Of a DNA stretch of 64,000 nt, positions 51,408 through 59,881 are shown piece by piece. The position numbers were made by a program, and so were the translations under genes. Below the pieces are notes generated by a model that had not been told where the DNA came from, made no database searches, and worked only from the letters and a program-made list of their open reading frames with translations. Positions within the stretch are counted from its first letter, which is position 1. Every line of letters begins with the position of its first letter. Source of the DNA: Sphingomonas abaci (lineage in GTDB: Bacteria > Pseudomonadota > Alphaproteobacteria > Sphingomonadales > Sphingomonadaceae). The DNA lies in contig NZ_JACHNY010000008.1 in assembly GCF_014199625.1 (NCBI RefSeq), positions 1-64,000 of the forward strand, given 5' to 3'.

Positions 51408-54400
51408 ATGCACTCGATCGCTACCGTGAAATCGGCCTCCGGCGCGGCGAAGTATTTCACCAAGGACGACTATGTCGCAGGTGATTATTACACCGACGAG
51501 AAGGCTGGAGACGTCAGCCTTTGGGGCGGGGAAGGCGCCGCCACGGCAGGCCTTACCGGCGCGGTCAGCCAAGAGGCTTTCGCGAAGGCACTGCATGGCG
51601 AGCTGCCTTCAGGAGAGAAGGTCGACCAACGAGAGGGTCGGCGGCCGGGGTACGACCTCACCTTCTCGGCACCGAAGTCAGTCTCGCTCATGGCCTATGT
51701 GGCAGGGGACAAGCGTATCCTCGGCCCGGACGGAGCCCATACCAAGGCGGTCCAGCAGACGTTGTCATGGATCGAGAAGAACCTCGCTGAAACGCGCATC
51801 ACGAAGGACGGCAAAACGGAGGCGGTGAAGACCGGCAATTTGGTCTACGCACTCTTTCAGCACGACACGAGCCGCGCGCTCGATCCCCAGCTCCATATCC
51901 ATGCGATCCTGGCCAACCTGACGAAGGGGCCGGATGGCGAGTGGCATGCGCTCCACGCTGACAAAATCTGGGCGAACAACACCGTGATCGGCGCAATCTA
52001 CCATGCGTATCTCCGCAATGAGTTGGAGAAGCTCGGCTACCAACTTGTAGCGACCGGAAAGCACGGCACGTTCGAGATTGTCGGGGTGCCCAAGGACGTC
52101 CTCGAGACCTTCAGCCAGCGCCGTGAGCAGATCCTCGAGAAGGCGGCCGAGCTGGGTATCGTATCACCTAAGGGGCGAGACGGTGTCACCGTCACAACCC
52201 GCGATCCCAAACTCAACCTCGAGGATCGGGACGGCCTGGTCCTCGACTGGATGAAGGATGCAGCCGCAGCCGGTTGGGACGGAAAGGCGCTGCTTGAGGG
52301 TGCGATGAACGCCGCCGCGAAGATGGAGCAGCGTGAGAACGCCGGGGCTATTGGCCGCAGCTACAATGCCATCGCAGACGCCGTGAAGGTGGCGAGAGAA
52401 ACGGTGTCGGGCTTGATGCGTTCGCCCGACCCGCTCGTCGACCGCGGTTTCGTGCGAATGGCGCAGAGCGCCGGGCAAGCCAACGCGCAGCTCGCCGTTG
52501 CCTCGGCGATCCGGACCTTGGGCCAGCGCGAGGCGGCATTCGAGAAGAACCAGGTCGCCAAGAAGGCACTCGACTTCAATTTGAAGGGCGTGACGATCGA
52601 TCACGTCGAGGCGCGCATCGATCAGCTGACCGAGAAGGGCAAGCTGCTTGCCGGCGAGATCCGTAGCAGCGCCGGGATGGTGGCCGCCGTAACGACGCCG
52701 GAATCCCTCAGAACCGAGGAACGGATCCTTGAGCGAGTAGAGGCCGGCAAAGGCACTGCGACACCGCTGGTTGCCCCTTCGGAGGCACCAGACCGCCTAC
52801 AGGCCGCCTCCCCTCACGCGCTGAACGAAGGACAGCTTGCAGCCGCAACGCTGGTCGTGTCCTCGCCTGACAAGATCGTCGCGGTGCAGGGCATCGCCGG
52901 CGCGGGCAAGTCGACGATGCTCCAAGCTGTCGCACGCGTGGCGGAATCTGAAGGCAAGTCGGTGCTAGGCCTCGCCTTTCAGAACAAGATGGTCGCCGAC
53001 ATGAAGGAGGGCATGGCCCGGCCCGATGCGATCCCCAATCGGGAGATGTCGGTCGACCAGATGCAGGCCGCCGGCGTCAGCGCCGAGACGATCGCGCACT
53101 TCATCTGGCACAATGAGAAGCACGCCATAAACCCGAACACGCCGGCTGCTCAGGCGCGGCGGGACGAGCTGAAGGACACGGTCATCGTCGTCGACGAGAC
53201 GTCGATGGTCTCCAACCAGGACATGTTGAAGATGCTGACGATCGCAGAGGCGCTCGGCATCGAACGTATCGCGCTCATCGGCGACCGACAGCAGCTGCTC
53301 CCGATCGACGCCGGCAAGGCGTTCGCGATGATGCAGGCGGCGATGATCGGCATGGCTCGGATGGATGAAAATCTGCGACAGCAGACCGACCAGCTTCGGA
53401 CGGTTGCAGCACTCGCCAACGTCGGAAAGGCGGGCCAGGCGCTAAAAGTGCTCGGTGACAAGGTGGTCGAACACCAAGACCCGGCCGCGCGTGCGGCGGA
53501 GCTATGGCTCGACCTGTCGCCGGAGAAGCGCGCTGAAACGGCGATCTTCGCCTCCGGGCGCGAAACACGAGCGGACATCAATGATGCGGTCCAGAAGGGC
53601 TTGCGGGACGAGGGCACGCTCAAGGGCGATGGCTTGTTCGTTACAGTCCTGCAGAACATCAATTTGACCCGCGAGGAGCTGCGGTACGCCCAATCCTACG
53701 AGAAGGGTCAGCAGCTTCAGATACAGGAGGTGATCCCGGAGCTCGGCCTGCGCCGCGGCGTGGCGGAGGTCAGACGCACTTTCGCCAACGGCAGGGTGGA
53801 GGTGGTCCAGAATGGGCGCGCCATCAAATTCAATCCCCAGCGCATGGACCCCATGATCGGCAAGGATCGCATGTCGCTCGCGACCTTGGAGACGATCCGC
53901 ATCCATGAGGGCGATCGCATCAGGTGGACGGATAACGACAAGGACCGCGGGATTTTCAACGCCTCGCTCGGCACCATCACTCGGATCGAGGACGGGAAGG
54001 TCACCGTACAGCTGGCCAACAAAGACGAGGTCACGCTCGAGAACGGTGACCGGATGATGCACCGCATGGATCTCGCATACGCCCTGAACATGCACATGGC
54101 ACAGGGCGTCACGACCAACGACGCGATAGTCGCCATGCGCAGCTTCGAGCGCAACCTGTCCAACCAGCGCCTTTTCAACGTCGCCGTCACCCGCGTGCGG
54201 TTCGAGCTGACGATGGTCATCGACAACCTTCAGAAGCTGGACCGACAACTCGACAGCAACCCCGGCAACAAGACGGCGTCGCTCGAGACCCTCGGACGCC
54301 TCGATATCGACGGCCCGGGGCGACATACCAAGGCGGCCGACGACGCGCTTAGCGCAGCAGCAGCGACACTCGATCGCGATGACGGGCAGCGGATCATCTT

Positions 54401-54668
54401 CGACGCATCGCTGACGTCGGCTGACGACCTCCCACCCATGGGCAAGTCGGAGAACGACTACTCGGATCCGAAGCAGATGGAGCGTGACGGCCTCGCGCTC
54501 GACCGCAAGGATGACGAGGATCGCCAGAAGCGCCCGGAGACGCGGAAGGACGACGAGCTGGGAATGCGCCCGCTCGACATGGACGATTTGAGCTCCCTGC
54601 CCGCGATGCCTGGCCACGGCGACCAGCTGCCGGGGCTCCCTCAGAAAAATCTAAGCCTGGATATGTGA
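51408..54668 (+). CDS. traI: MobF relaxase-helicase, TraI type
   Basis: A 1086-residue relaxase that nicks oriT and unwinds the transferred strand. N-terminal tyrosines (Y16, Y22, Y27, Y28) are candidates for the nick nucleophile. The metal-binding HUH motif is H152...P160-Q-L-H163-I-H165 in the HDTSRALDPQLHIH segment. The C-terminal RecD-like helicase has Walker A GIAGAGKST (495-503), VVDETSM (Walker B), and later GDRQQLLPI and HMAQGVTTNDA. It is shorter than F TraI (1756 residues) and has one helicase copy, like TrwC. The tail is acidic and rich in Asp, Arg and Lys. Confidence 0.94.
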   Translation: MHSIATVKSASGAAKYFTKDDYVAGDYYTDEKAGDVSLWGGEGAATAGLTGAVSQEAFAKALHGELPSGEKVDQREGRRPGYDLTFSAPKSVSLMAYVAGDKRILGPDGAHTKAVQQTLSWIEKNLAETRITKDGKTEAVKTGNLVYALFQHDTSRALDPQLHIHAILANLTKGPDGEWHALHADKIWANNTVIGAIYHAYLRNELEKLGYQLVATGKHGTFEIVGVPKDVLETFSQRREQILEKAAELGIVSPKGRDGVTVTTRDPKLNLEDRDGLVLDWMKDAAAAGWDGKALLEGAMNAAAKMEQRENAGAIGRSYNAIADAVKVARETVSGLMRSPDPLVDRGFVRMAQSAGQANAQLAVASAIRTLGQREAAFEKNQVAKKALDFNLKGVTIDHVEARIDQLTEKGKLLAGEIRSSAGMVAAVTTPESLRTEERILERVEAGKGTATPLVAPSEAPDRLQAASPHALNEGQLAAATLVVSSPDKIVAVQGIAGAGKSTMLQAVARVAESEGKSVLGLAFQNKMVADMKEGMARPDAIPNREMSVDQMQAAGVSAETIAHFIWHNEKHAINPNTPAAQARRDELKDTVIVVDETSMVSNQDMLKMLTIAEALGIERIALIGDRQQLLPIDAGKAFAMMQAAMIGMARMDENLRQQTDQLRTVAALANVGKAGQALKVLGDKVVEHQDPAARAAELWLDLSPEKRAETAIFASGRETRADINDAVQKGLRDEGTLKGDGLFVTVLQNINLTREELRYAQSYEKGQQLQIQEVIPELGLRRGVAEVRRTFANGRVEVVQNGRAIKFNPQRMDPMIGKDRMSLATLETIRIHEGDRIRWTDNDKDRGIFNASLGTITRIEDGKVTVQLANKDEVTLENGDRMMHRMDLAYALNMHMAQGVTTNDAIVAMRSFERNLSNQRLFNVAVTRVRFELTMVIDNLQKLDRQLDSNPGNKTASLETLGRLDIDGPGRHTKAADDALSAAAATLDRDDGQRIIFDASLTSADDLPPMGKSENDYSDPKQMERDGLALDRKDDEDRQKRPETRKDDELGMRPLDMDDLSSLPAMPGHGDQLPGLPQKNLSLDM

Positions 54669-54676
54669 GGAACGCC

Positions 54677-55081
54677 ATGAGCCCGATATTTCAGAGCAAA
54701 CCCACGTCCGAAGAGTTGCGCAGGCTCGCGCATGATCTGCTCGCTATTCGAGCCAGTCGGTTTTCGAGTGGCGACGCCACCCTGTTTGACGACGAAACCC
54801 AAAATGCTCGTATCCTGAGTGACGGAGCGCTCGCCTGTCTGCAGGGTGCAGCCGAACTGGAGAAGAAGGACGATGCGCGCCGATCGATCGATCGGCGCAT
54901 GATCGTTCAACTCGCCCGGGTCCTAGTCATATTCGCGATCATCGTCGTCGCCGCGCAGCTCATCCCCGGAAGGCCAGCATCATCAAAAGAGGTGCAGTGG
55001 CTTTCTATGTCCGAAAACCGGCTATCAGCGGCTGAGAGCGGCAAAACATCGGATTCGATCCCTCTGAGTGCCGTCCGATGA
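54677..55081 (+). CDS. Small single-span membrane protein
   Basis: A 134-residue protein (MSPIFQSKPTSEELRRLAHD) with one membrane segment (LARVLVIFAIIVVAAQLIP) near residue 85. AGGA lies six bases before the ATG, which starts eight bases after the relaxase stop, so it should be co-translated with traI. No family was recognised. Its stop overlaps the next start. Confidence 0.65.
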   Translation: MSPIFQSKPTSEELRRLAHDLLAIRASRFSSGDATLFDDETQNARILSDGALACLQGAAELEKKDDARRSIDRRMIVQLARVLVIFAIIVVAAQLIPGRPASSKEVQWLSMSENRLSAAESGKTSDSIPLSAVR

Positions 55082-55587
55082 TGGACAAGCCCCTCCCCCT
55101 CCTGATCGCATTGGTCTCGGCCGTCCTCATCCTGAAGGCGCTAGGTGTTCGAAACATATTCGGTCCACCGCGCCCGGTTGCGAAACGCTTCCTGACCCCG
55201 CGCGAGACGGCCATGCTCAACGTCCTCGAGCGCGCCCTGCCGCACTGCCGTATCCATGCGCAAGTCGCGATGGGAGCGCTTCTGCGCGTACCGCAAAGCC
55301 CAATGCGGAAGAGCAAGATTTCCGACCGGAATGCCTTTTCGCAGAAGATCGTCGACTTCGTGGCGCAGGATCGTGCGACGGGCCTGATCGTCGCGCTAAT
55401 CGAGGTCGACGACTGGTCGCATAACCCGTTCAAGGACCGCGTTCGCGACGAAATGACGGCTTATGCGGGATATCGCACGATCCGCGTGCCCGGGCGCGTG
55501 CAGCCCAACTTCAACGACGTCATGCCGATCGTCGCGTCGCTGCGACCCCTCCCCGCACAGAACCTTCCCCGCCACGAGGTCATGTAG
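55078..55587 (+). CDS. DUF2726-domain protein with membrane anchor
   Basis: A 169-residue protein with an N-terminal hydrophobic anchor (LPLLIALVSAVLILKAL) and a DUF2726 domain from about residue 38. This restriction-nuclease-like fold shows FLTPRETAMLNVLERALP, HAQVAMGALL, IVDFVAQDRATGLIVALIEVDDWSH and YRTIRVPG. The family often lies next to conjugation genes. The start ATG overlaps the preceding stop. Catalytic activity has not been established for the family. Confidence 0.72.
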   Translation: MMDKPLPLLIALVSAVLILKALGVRNIFGPPRPVAKRFLTPRETAMLNVLERALPHCRIHAQVAMGALLRVPQSPMRKSKISDRNAFSQKIVDFVAQDRATGLIVALIEVDDWSHNPFKDRVRDEMTAYAGYRTIRVPGRVQPNFNDVMPIVASLRPLPAQNLPRHEVM

Positions 55588-55589
55588 CC

Positions 55590-55928
55590 ATGGCAATAGC
55601 CGAACGATCACGTCCATCTGCCGAAGCCAGCGGATTAGATGACGCTCAGAGCGCCCCTACCAGCCAAGCCGGGGTACACACCCCCGCCGAGGAGCTGGCC
55701 GACGATCTTCGCACGAGAGCCTTTCACCTCATGGATGAGCATCCGATTGCAGCGGCTCATTTGGTGCTCGCCGCGGCTTCGATCGCGCCGGAATGTGCGG
55801 CCGAGAAGGAGGTCGCAGACGAGTTTTCCTTCGTCATCGCCGACTTCATGCAGCAGCTGAAGATTCTGCATCACCGCGCCGTGACGAAGCGCGCCATAAC
55901 AACTGGAGCGGCACGTCATGGGGCTTGA
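55590..55928 (+). CDS. Uncharacterised small protein
   Basis: A 112-residue soluble helical protein (MAIAERSRPSAEASGLDDAQ) starting two bases after the previous stop. No motif was recognised. Its end overlaps the start of the next gene by 11 bases. Close packing supports expression with the transfer operon. Confidence 0.6.
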   Translation: MAIAERSRPSAEASGLDDAQSAPTSQAGVHTPAEELADDLRTRAFHLMDEHPIAAAHLVLAAASIAPECAAEKEVADEFSFVIADFMQQLKILHHRAVTKRAITTGAARHGA

Positions 55929-56583
55929 TGATCGCGACTATATGCGGGCCCGGTATCGGAGGCGCCAGGGTATCGATGACGGCCCGACGATCTGGAACGA
56001 CAAGCGCGGGCGTGTGGAAATGGGCCAGGGATCGTCATGGACCAACGCAAGATGGCAAATGGCCGGCGTCGGACGTGCGCTACTTCAAGCAATCCTAGTT
56101 CCGGCCGTCGCGCTCGGGGGCATGTATGTCATCTATAGGACGTACACCTCGGTGATGACGTCGGCATTTCAGAGGATGATTCCAGTGCCATTCCCGGAAA
56201 GCGGCACGGTGTTCACCACACCGGCAACCGACCTTAACCGTCGACAGGGCATTCTAAGGTTTCGCGCTCCAGACAGGCCCAATCATGGCTACGTGGTCGT
56301 CTTGAACGACGTCGCGACCGACAAGGATGTGTTGGGGATCTACGTAGCTGGGGGGAAGAAGACGGCAACACCGGTCCAGGTCGGGACCTACCGCGTCAGG
56401 ATTGCGGAGGGGCTGACGGCCTTCTGGCACGGGAATGACCGCCTTTTCGGCTCGACCACAGCAAAGGAAATGATGGCTCCGGTGAAGGTGGTCGGATCAA
56501 CAGACAAGACGATCCGGCTGCAGACCGGTCTTGCTCGCGCTCTCGAGGTCAAAGCCGACAGCGCAAAGGGCTTTCTGGAATAG
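55918..56583 (+). CDS. Uncharacterised membrane protein of the transfer operon
   Basis: A 221-residue protein (MGLDDRDYMRARYRRRQGID) with a hydrophobic segment at about residues 50-75 (GRALLQAILVPAVALGGMYV), probably anchoring a periplasmic domain with a beta-rich character (GYVVVLNDVATDKDVLGIYV, GTYRVRIAEGLTAFW). The start lies inside the preceding gene. The N-terminal Arg-rich tag resembles that of small proteins encoded next to TraF-like peptidase genes, which is only a weak hint. Confidence 0.62.
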   Translation: MGLDDRDYMRARYRRRQGIDDGPTIWNDKRGRVEMGQGSSWTNARWQMAGVGRALLQAILVPAVALGGMYVIYRTYTSVMTSAFQRMIPVPFPESGTVFTTPATDLNRRQGILRFRAPDRPNHGYVVVLNDVATDKDVLGIYVAGGKKTATPVQVGTYRVRIAEGLTAFWHGNDRLFGSTTAKEMMAPVKVVGSTDKTIRLQTGLARALEVKADSAKGFLE

Positions 56584-56656
56584 GTCATTTCAGTCGCAAC
56601 GCACTGAGATAGCAACAAACCTATGGTACACGATCATCGAACGAGGGAGGGATACA

Positions 56657-57478
56657 ATGCGCCGTACTATCGCAATCATGGCATTGCTCGCAGCGTCGGC
56701 TTCGCCGGCGCTCGCCCAGAAGGCGGGTAAGGGGGGGATCGGGATCGACGAGAATACGCAGGTTCCACGCTGCGATCGACCCTACGGGACCATCGCGTTG
56801 GTGGAGGAGCGCGCCGCTGGAGGAACCGCCGAGGGCATTCCCCCGGGCCTTGCGGCGCTGATGCGGATGGCAGAAGCCCAGAACGGCGGGAGTCAGCGTG
56901 TTGATCCGATCCCCCTGCTGAAGCTTCTCGTTGCTCAATCGGGCTGCTTCCAGGTCGTCGATCGTGGAGAAGGCTTCGACGCCCTGCAGCGAGAGCGTCA
57001 GCTCGCAGCGGGTGGAAGCGTCGCTGGCGCGAACAACCAAGCCACTCTGAAGGCCGCGGATTACCTTCTCCAGGCCAAGGTGCTCTATTCGGATTCTGAT
57101 GCGGGTGGCAGCGGAGGCGGGCTCGGCACGATGTTCCCCGGCGGCCTCGGGTTCAAACAGAAGGTCAAGTCGAGCCAGACCATGCTTACCTTGATCGAGG
57201 TGAAAACCGGCATCCAACAGGCGATCGCGACGGGCTCGGCCCGCAAAAAGGATCTGTCGATCCTGGGAGGCGGTCTGCTCACCAACGCCGGCGTCGGCGC
57301 TCTCGGAGGTGCGTATACCAGCACCGACATGGGCAAGATCACTTCGGTCGCGATGCTCGACGCCTTCGTCAAGCTGACCAATCAGGCACAGACGCGGTTG
57401 CCCCAACCAACTGGAGCTTCGATCGGACCGGCGCCCTCCCCGGCGCCTCCGATGGCACCACCAGCGCCGAGGCAATAA
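56657..57478 (+). CDS. CsgG/HfaB-like secreted protein
   Basis: A 273-residue protein with a signal peptide (IAIMALLAASASPALAQ) and a CsgG-type fold: CFQVVDRGEGFDALQRERQL, ADYLLQAKVLYSD, and a later segment TLIEVKTGIQQAIATGSARKK. CsgG-like proteins form outer-membrane pores or sit in the envelope and are used in curli secretion, adhesin assembly or unrelated plasmid-borne functions. I place the start at 56657 after GAGGGAGG; a longer frame begins at 56531. The C-terminal 20 residues are rich in Pro. Its link to transfer is by position only. Confidence 0.68.
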   Translation: MRRTIAIMALLAASASPALAQKAGKGGIGIDENTQVPRCDRPYGTIALVEERAAGGTAEGIPPGLAALMRMAEAQNGGSQRVDPIPLLKLLVAQSGCFQVVDRGEGFDALQRERQLAAGGSVAGANNQATLKAADYLLQAKVLYSDSDAGGSGGGLGTMFPGGLGFKQKVKSSQTMLTLIEVKTGIQQAIATGSARKKDLSILGGGLLTNAGVGALGGAYTSTDMGKITSVAMLDAFVKLTNQAQTRLPQPTGASIGPAPSPAPPMAPPAPRQ

Positions 57479-57559
57479 GCTTTAGAGGGGAGAGGGAGTT
57501 AGCAGGCGAGCGAGAGCATCGCTCGAGAGCCCCCTCCCCCATCGTCGTCAGGTGTCCAT

Positions 57560-57859
57560 ATGAAACACGCGCGTATCCAGCAGCGGGACTTCTTCGATCC
57601 TGCCCCGGACCTCAACATAGAGCCGCTAGACGCGGCCGAGATGGAGGCGCCGCGTGGTGAACCGATCGCCATCCCTTGCGGCTTCATGACGAAGACCAAC
57701 GAGCGATGCCAGCGACTGGCAAGCAGGCCCGTCATGCTGGAGGGGCACCAGATGACGTGTAGAGGCCGTCCTATGCTGTTCTGCGACCCCGCCTGCTACA
57801 ATGCCTCCATGCGCGCCGACGTGCCGGCAGACGAAACCATCACGGATCCGTCAGCGTAG
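57560..57859 (+). CDS. Small Cys-rich protein
   Basis: A 99-residue soluble protein (MKHARIQQRDFFDPAPDLNI). Five Cys residues between about 40 and 80 (CGFMTKTNERCQ, TCRGRPMLFCDPACY) suggest a zinc site. A G-rich tract (57485-57497) and a C-rich run (57531-57541) that could pair lie upstream. It ends four bases before the next gene. Its family is not known. Confidence 0.6.
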   Translation: MKHARIQQRDFFDPAPDLNIEPLDAAEMEAPRGEPIAIPCGFMTKTNERCQRLASRPVMLEGHQMTCRGRPMLFCDPACYNASMRADVPADETITDPSA

Positions 57860-57862
57860 TCG

Positions 57863-58312
57863 ATGCAAACGGCCCCCTCCCCCACTGCGCCGACATGCGG
57901 ATATTGCGGCAATCGCCTCGGAGCGTGGCCGCCCGCCAGTCCGGTTGAGCCGTGCCGCGTCTGCAGAAGGCCGACGATGTTTGTGCCGATCCCGTGGAGC
58001 CAACCTCGCCGTCTCCTGATGTCCGGTCTCCTCGATGCTGGCGCATCGCTCTACGGGATCGCGACGGTCTGTCTCGTGGCTGCGTTCGCCATATCGCCGT
58101 CATCAGGTCGAGAATTTGTGAAGGCCTTCACCCTGATGCTGTTCGTTATAGGGTCCGTCCTAGCCGTCGACGGGATATTGGCAGTACGTACCGGGATCGA
58201 CCGCACCTGGTCTACCAGGAGGAAAGGCCGATCGGCTCGCGCGCTGGGCGTCGGGAAGATCCTCGCGTCCAACGCCGCCCTGATGTTGGTCATCGTCGGC
58301 ATACTGATATAG
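57863..58312 (+). CDS. Zinc-ribbon membrane protein
   Basis: A 149-residue protein (MQTAPSPTAPTCGYCGNRLG) with two CxxC knuckles near the N-terminus (CGYCG and CRVCRR), then three likely membrane segments (ASLYGIATVCLVAAFAI, FTLMLFVIGSVLAVDGIL, ILASNAALMLVIVGILI). It is the last gene of the plus-strand transfer segment and directly precedes the 8-bp repeat arrays. No family was recognised. Confidence 0.65.
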   Translation: MQTAPSPTAPTCGYCGNRLGAWPPASPVEPCRVCRRPTMFVPIPWSQPRRLLMSGLLDAGASLYGIATVCLVAAFAISPSSGREFVKAFTLMLFVIGSVLAVDGILAVRTGIDRTWSTRRKGRSARALGVGKILASNAALMLVIVGILI

Positions 58313-58324
58313 GTATCGCGAGTG

Positions 58325-58420
58325 TGCGACCGCGCACCTGTGCACAGGTGCTCACTTGCACGTCTGCGACGTCGCAATTACGCTTCTGTGCACCAGCGCA
58401 CCCGCGCGTCGATGCACGTA
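58325..58420. repeat. 8-bp-phased array A, 12 units
   Basis: Twelve consecutive octamers starting at 58325 each begin with TGC or CGC, for example TGCGACCG, CGCACCTG, TGCACAGG, TGCTCACT, TGCACGTC, TGCGACGT. The consensus is YGCRNNNN. Short-period phasing like this is typical of centromeres bound by ribbon-helix-helix partition proteins. Confidence 0.85.
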
Positions 58421-58596
58421 TGTCTGGGAGCGTATGCGTGAGCGAGTGCGCTTGGCTCTAGCCTGCCAAGGTCGTGGGGTGCCCTCCCCCCGAAGGCGCC
58501 AGCTAGTTCAGAAGCTCCCTTTTCACCCGCCCCCTTAGCGTTGGGGATCGTGCGAAAGCGTTATGCTCCACACCCTGCGATGGAATGAATCACCGG

Positions 58597-58625
58597 TGCA
58601 CTGGTGCACAGGTGCGATGCGACCG
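58597..58625. repeat. 8-bp-phased array B, short
   Basis: TGCACTGG and TGCACAGG (58597-58612) followed by TGCGA and TGCGACCG (58618-58625) with a three-base phase slip. It shares the array consensus and links arrays A and C. Confidence 0.7.
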
Positions 58626-58721
58626 CCGTGATTGCGTGGCGCATGGCTCTGGCTCGGCCGAGGGACGACAGGTCGCCGACGCGATCTCTGCGACACGGCG
58701 CTAAGGGCTGCATTGGCTCGG

Positions 58722-58809
58722 CGCACTATTGCGATAATGCACTGTCGCAGGTGTGCACAGGTGCGAGGGTGCGTCGTCGCACGGTCGTGATTACGCGATA
58801 GTGCGAAGG
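58722..58809. repeat. 8-bp-phased array C, 11 units
   Basis: Eleven consecutive octamers from 58722, ten starting YGC and one CGT (CGTGATTA): CGCACTAT, TGCGATAA, TGCACTGT, CGCAGGTG, TGCACAGG, TGCGAGGG and so on. Phase is exact throughout. Confidence 0.85.
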
Positions 58810-59073
58810 ATCTGTAGTCGGGCTGCTTGTCGTGTGGGTAGCTGATGGATGTTGAACGGGAAGGGCTCACCGAGGATGGTAAGAGGAGGTGCTTAGGGGC
58901 GGCCTGACGCCGCCAGCTAAGCGACGCAGGGTAGAGCCCGCACGTGCGAGACCCGCCCCAGAAACCAGTCGGCTCACCGGCGCAGCGTCATTGCTTTGAG
59001 CCGAGCTGGCTTGAGCAGCTGTGTTGGCACCATTGAACAAGGTCATTCAACGCAACAACGGTTCAGACACTGG

Positions 59074-59193
59074 TGCGACCGTGCACCTGTGCACACGCGC
59101 GCACGTGCGTTTTCGCGCTTGTGCGCTAGCGCGAGTGTGGGCATACGTACCAACGCAATCGCGCACGTGTGCACAGTCACGACTGTGCATAGG
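59074..59193. repeat. 8-bp-phased array D, 15 units
   Basis: Fifteen octamers from 59074 to 59193, of which twelve start YGC: TGCGACCG, TGCACCTG, TGCACACG, CGCGCACG, TGCGTTTT, CGCGCTTG, TGCGCTAG and so on. It ends 19 bases before the parA start, so it probably overlaps the parA promoter and acts as operator as well as centromere. Confidence 0.85.
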
Positions 59194-59212
59194 GCAAAGC
59201 GAGGATATCAAG

Positions 59213-59881
59213 ATGAAGACAGTGGCTCTCATTGCGCAGAAGGGCGGGGTCGGAAAAACGACGCTCGCGATCCACCTTGCGACAGCTTTCGCCGCTACCG
59301 GCAAGAACACCTTGCTCCTCGACCTCGATCCACAGGCCAGCGCAGCCGAATGGAAGGATCATCGCGCGGATGAGACGCCCGCAGTGCTATCGATCCAGCC
59401 ATCCAGGCTGACAAAGGTTCTCGAGGAAGCGAAGTCGATGGGGGCCGACGTGGTAATCCTCGACACGGCTCCGCACAGCGAGAGCACAGCTCTCGAGGCG
59501 GCAAAGGCGGCAGATCTGATCCTCGTACCGTGTCAGCCCACGATCATGGATCTCAGGGCTATGGCGAAGACAGTCGAGCTGTTGAAGCTGGTTGGCAAAA
59601 CGGCGTTCGCGGTCCTCAACAGCGTGCCTCACCAAGGCACTGGTGGCCAGGAGGCGGCCGAGACGATCGCTTCGTCGTTCGGGCTTCAGGTCGCGGACCC
59701 GTCGTTTGGGGATCGCGTCGCCTTCAGCCGCTGTATGATTTCGGGCCAAGCAGCGCAGGAGGTCGAGCCGAACGGAAAAGCTGCCGCAGAGGTGACCGCC
59801 TTGTTTGACTGGGTGGTCGCACAGCTGCACACTCGCACACGTGCACCTGCGCAGCGTAAGAAGAAGGGTGAGGCGGCATGA
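59213..59881 (+). CDS. parA: ParA-family partition ATPase
   Basis: A 222-residue Walker-type ATPase that drives plasmid segregation. The deviant Walker A is K10-GGVGKTT17, with LLLDLDPQASA (motif A') and VILDTAPHSES (Walker B region) following. It lacks an N-terminal DNA-binding extension, so it belongs to the short class Ib, which relies on a small ribbon-helix-helix partner for repression. AGGA precedes the ATG at 59213. The stop overlaps the partner gene start (ATGA). Its last 14 codons (HTRTRAPAQRKKK) are encoded by an 8-bp repeat array, an unusual overlap of coding and site DNA. Confidence 0.93.
   Translation: MKTVALIAQKGGVGKTTLAIHLATAFAATGKNTLLLDLDPQASAAEWKDHRADETPAVLSIQPSRLTKVLEEAKSMGADVVILDTAPHSESTALEAAKAADLILVPCQPTIMDLRAMAKTVELLKLVGKTAFAVLNSVPHQGTGGQEAAETIASSFGLQVADPSFGDRVAFSRCMISGQAAQEVEPNGKAAAEVTALFDWVVAQLHTRTRAPAQRKKKGEAA
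59818..59857. repeat. 8-bp-phased array E inside the parA 3' end
   Basis: Five consecutive octamers CGCACAGC, TGCACACT, CGCACACG, TGCACCTG and CGCAGCGT, all YGC, within the coding sequence for the ParA C-terminus and 20 bases before the partner gene. They match arrays A, C and D in phase and consensus. Confidence 0.8.

Larger units (their letters stand above)
58313..59212. other. Non-coding partition region upstream of parA
   Basis: About 900 bases with no gene, filled with clusters of 8-bp-phased repeats and separated by unstructured spacers. This is the likely centromere of the replicon, and probably the parA promoter and control region. Confidence 0.7.

Noticed and set aside
58325..59193. 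CRISPR-like array
   Set aside because: The units are 8 bases long and contiguous with no spacers, and no cas gene is present.
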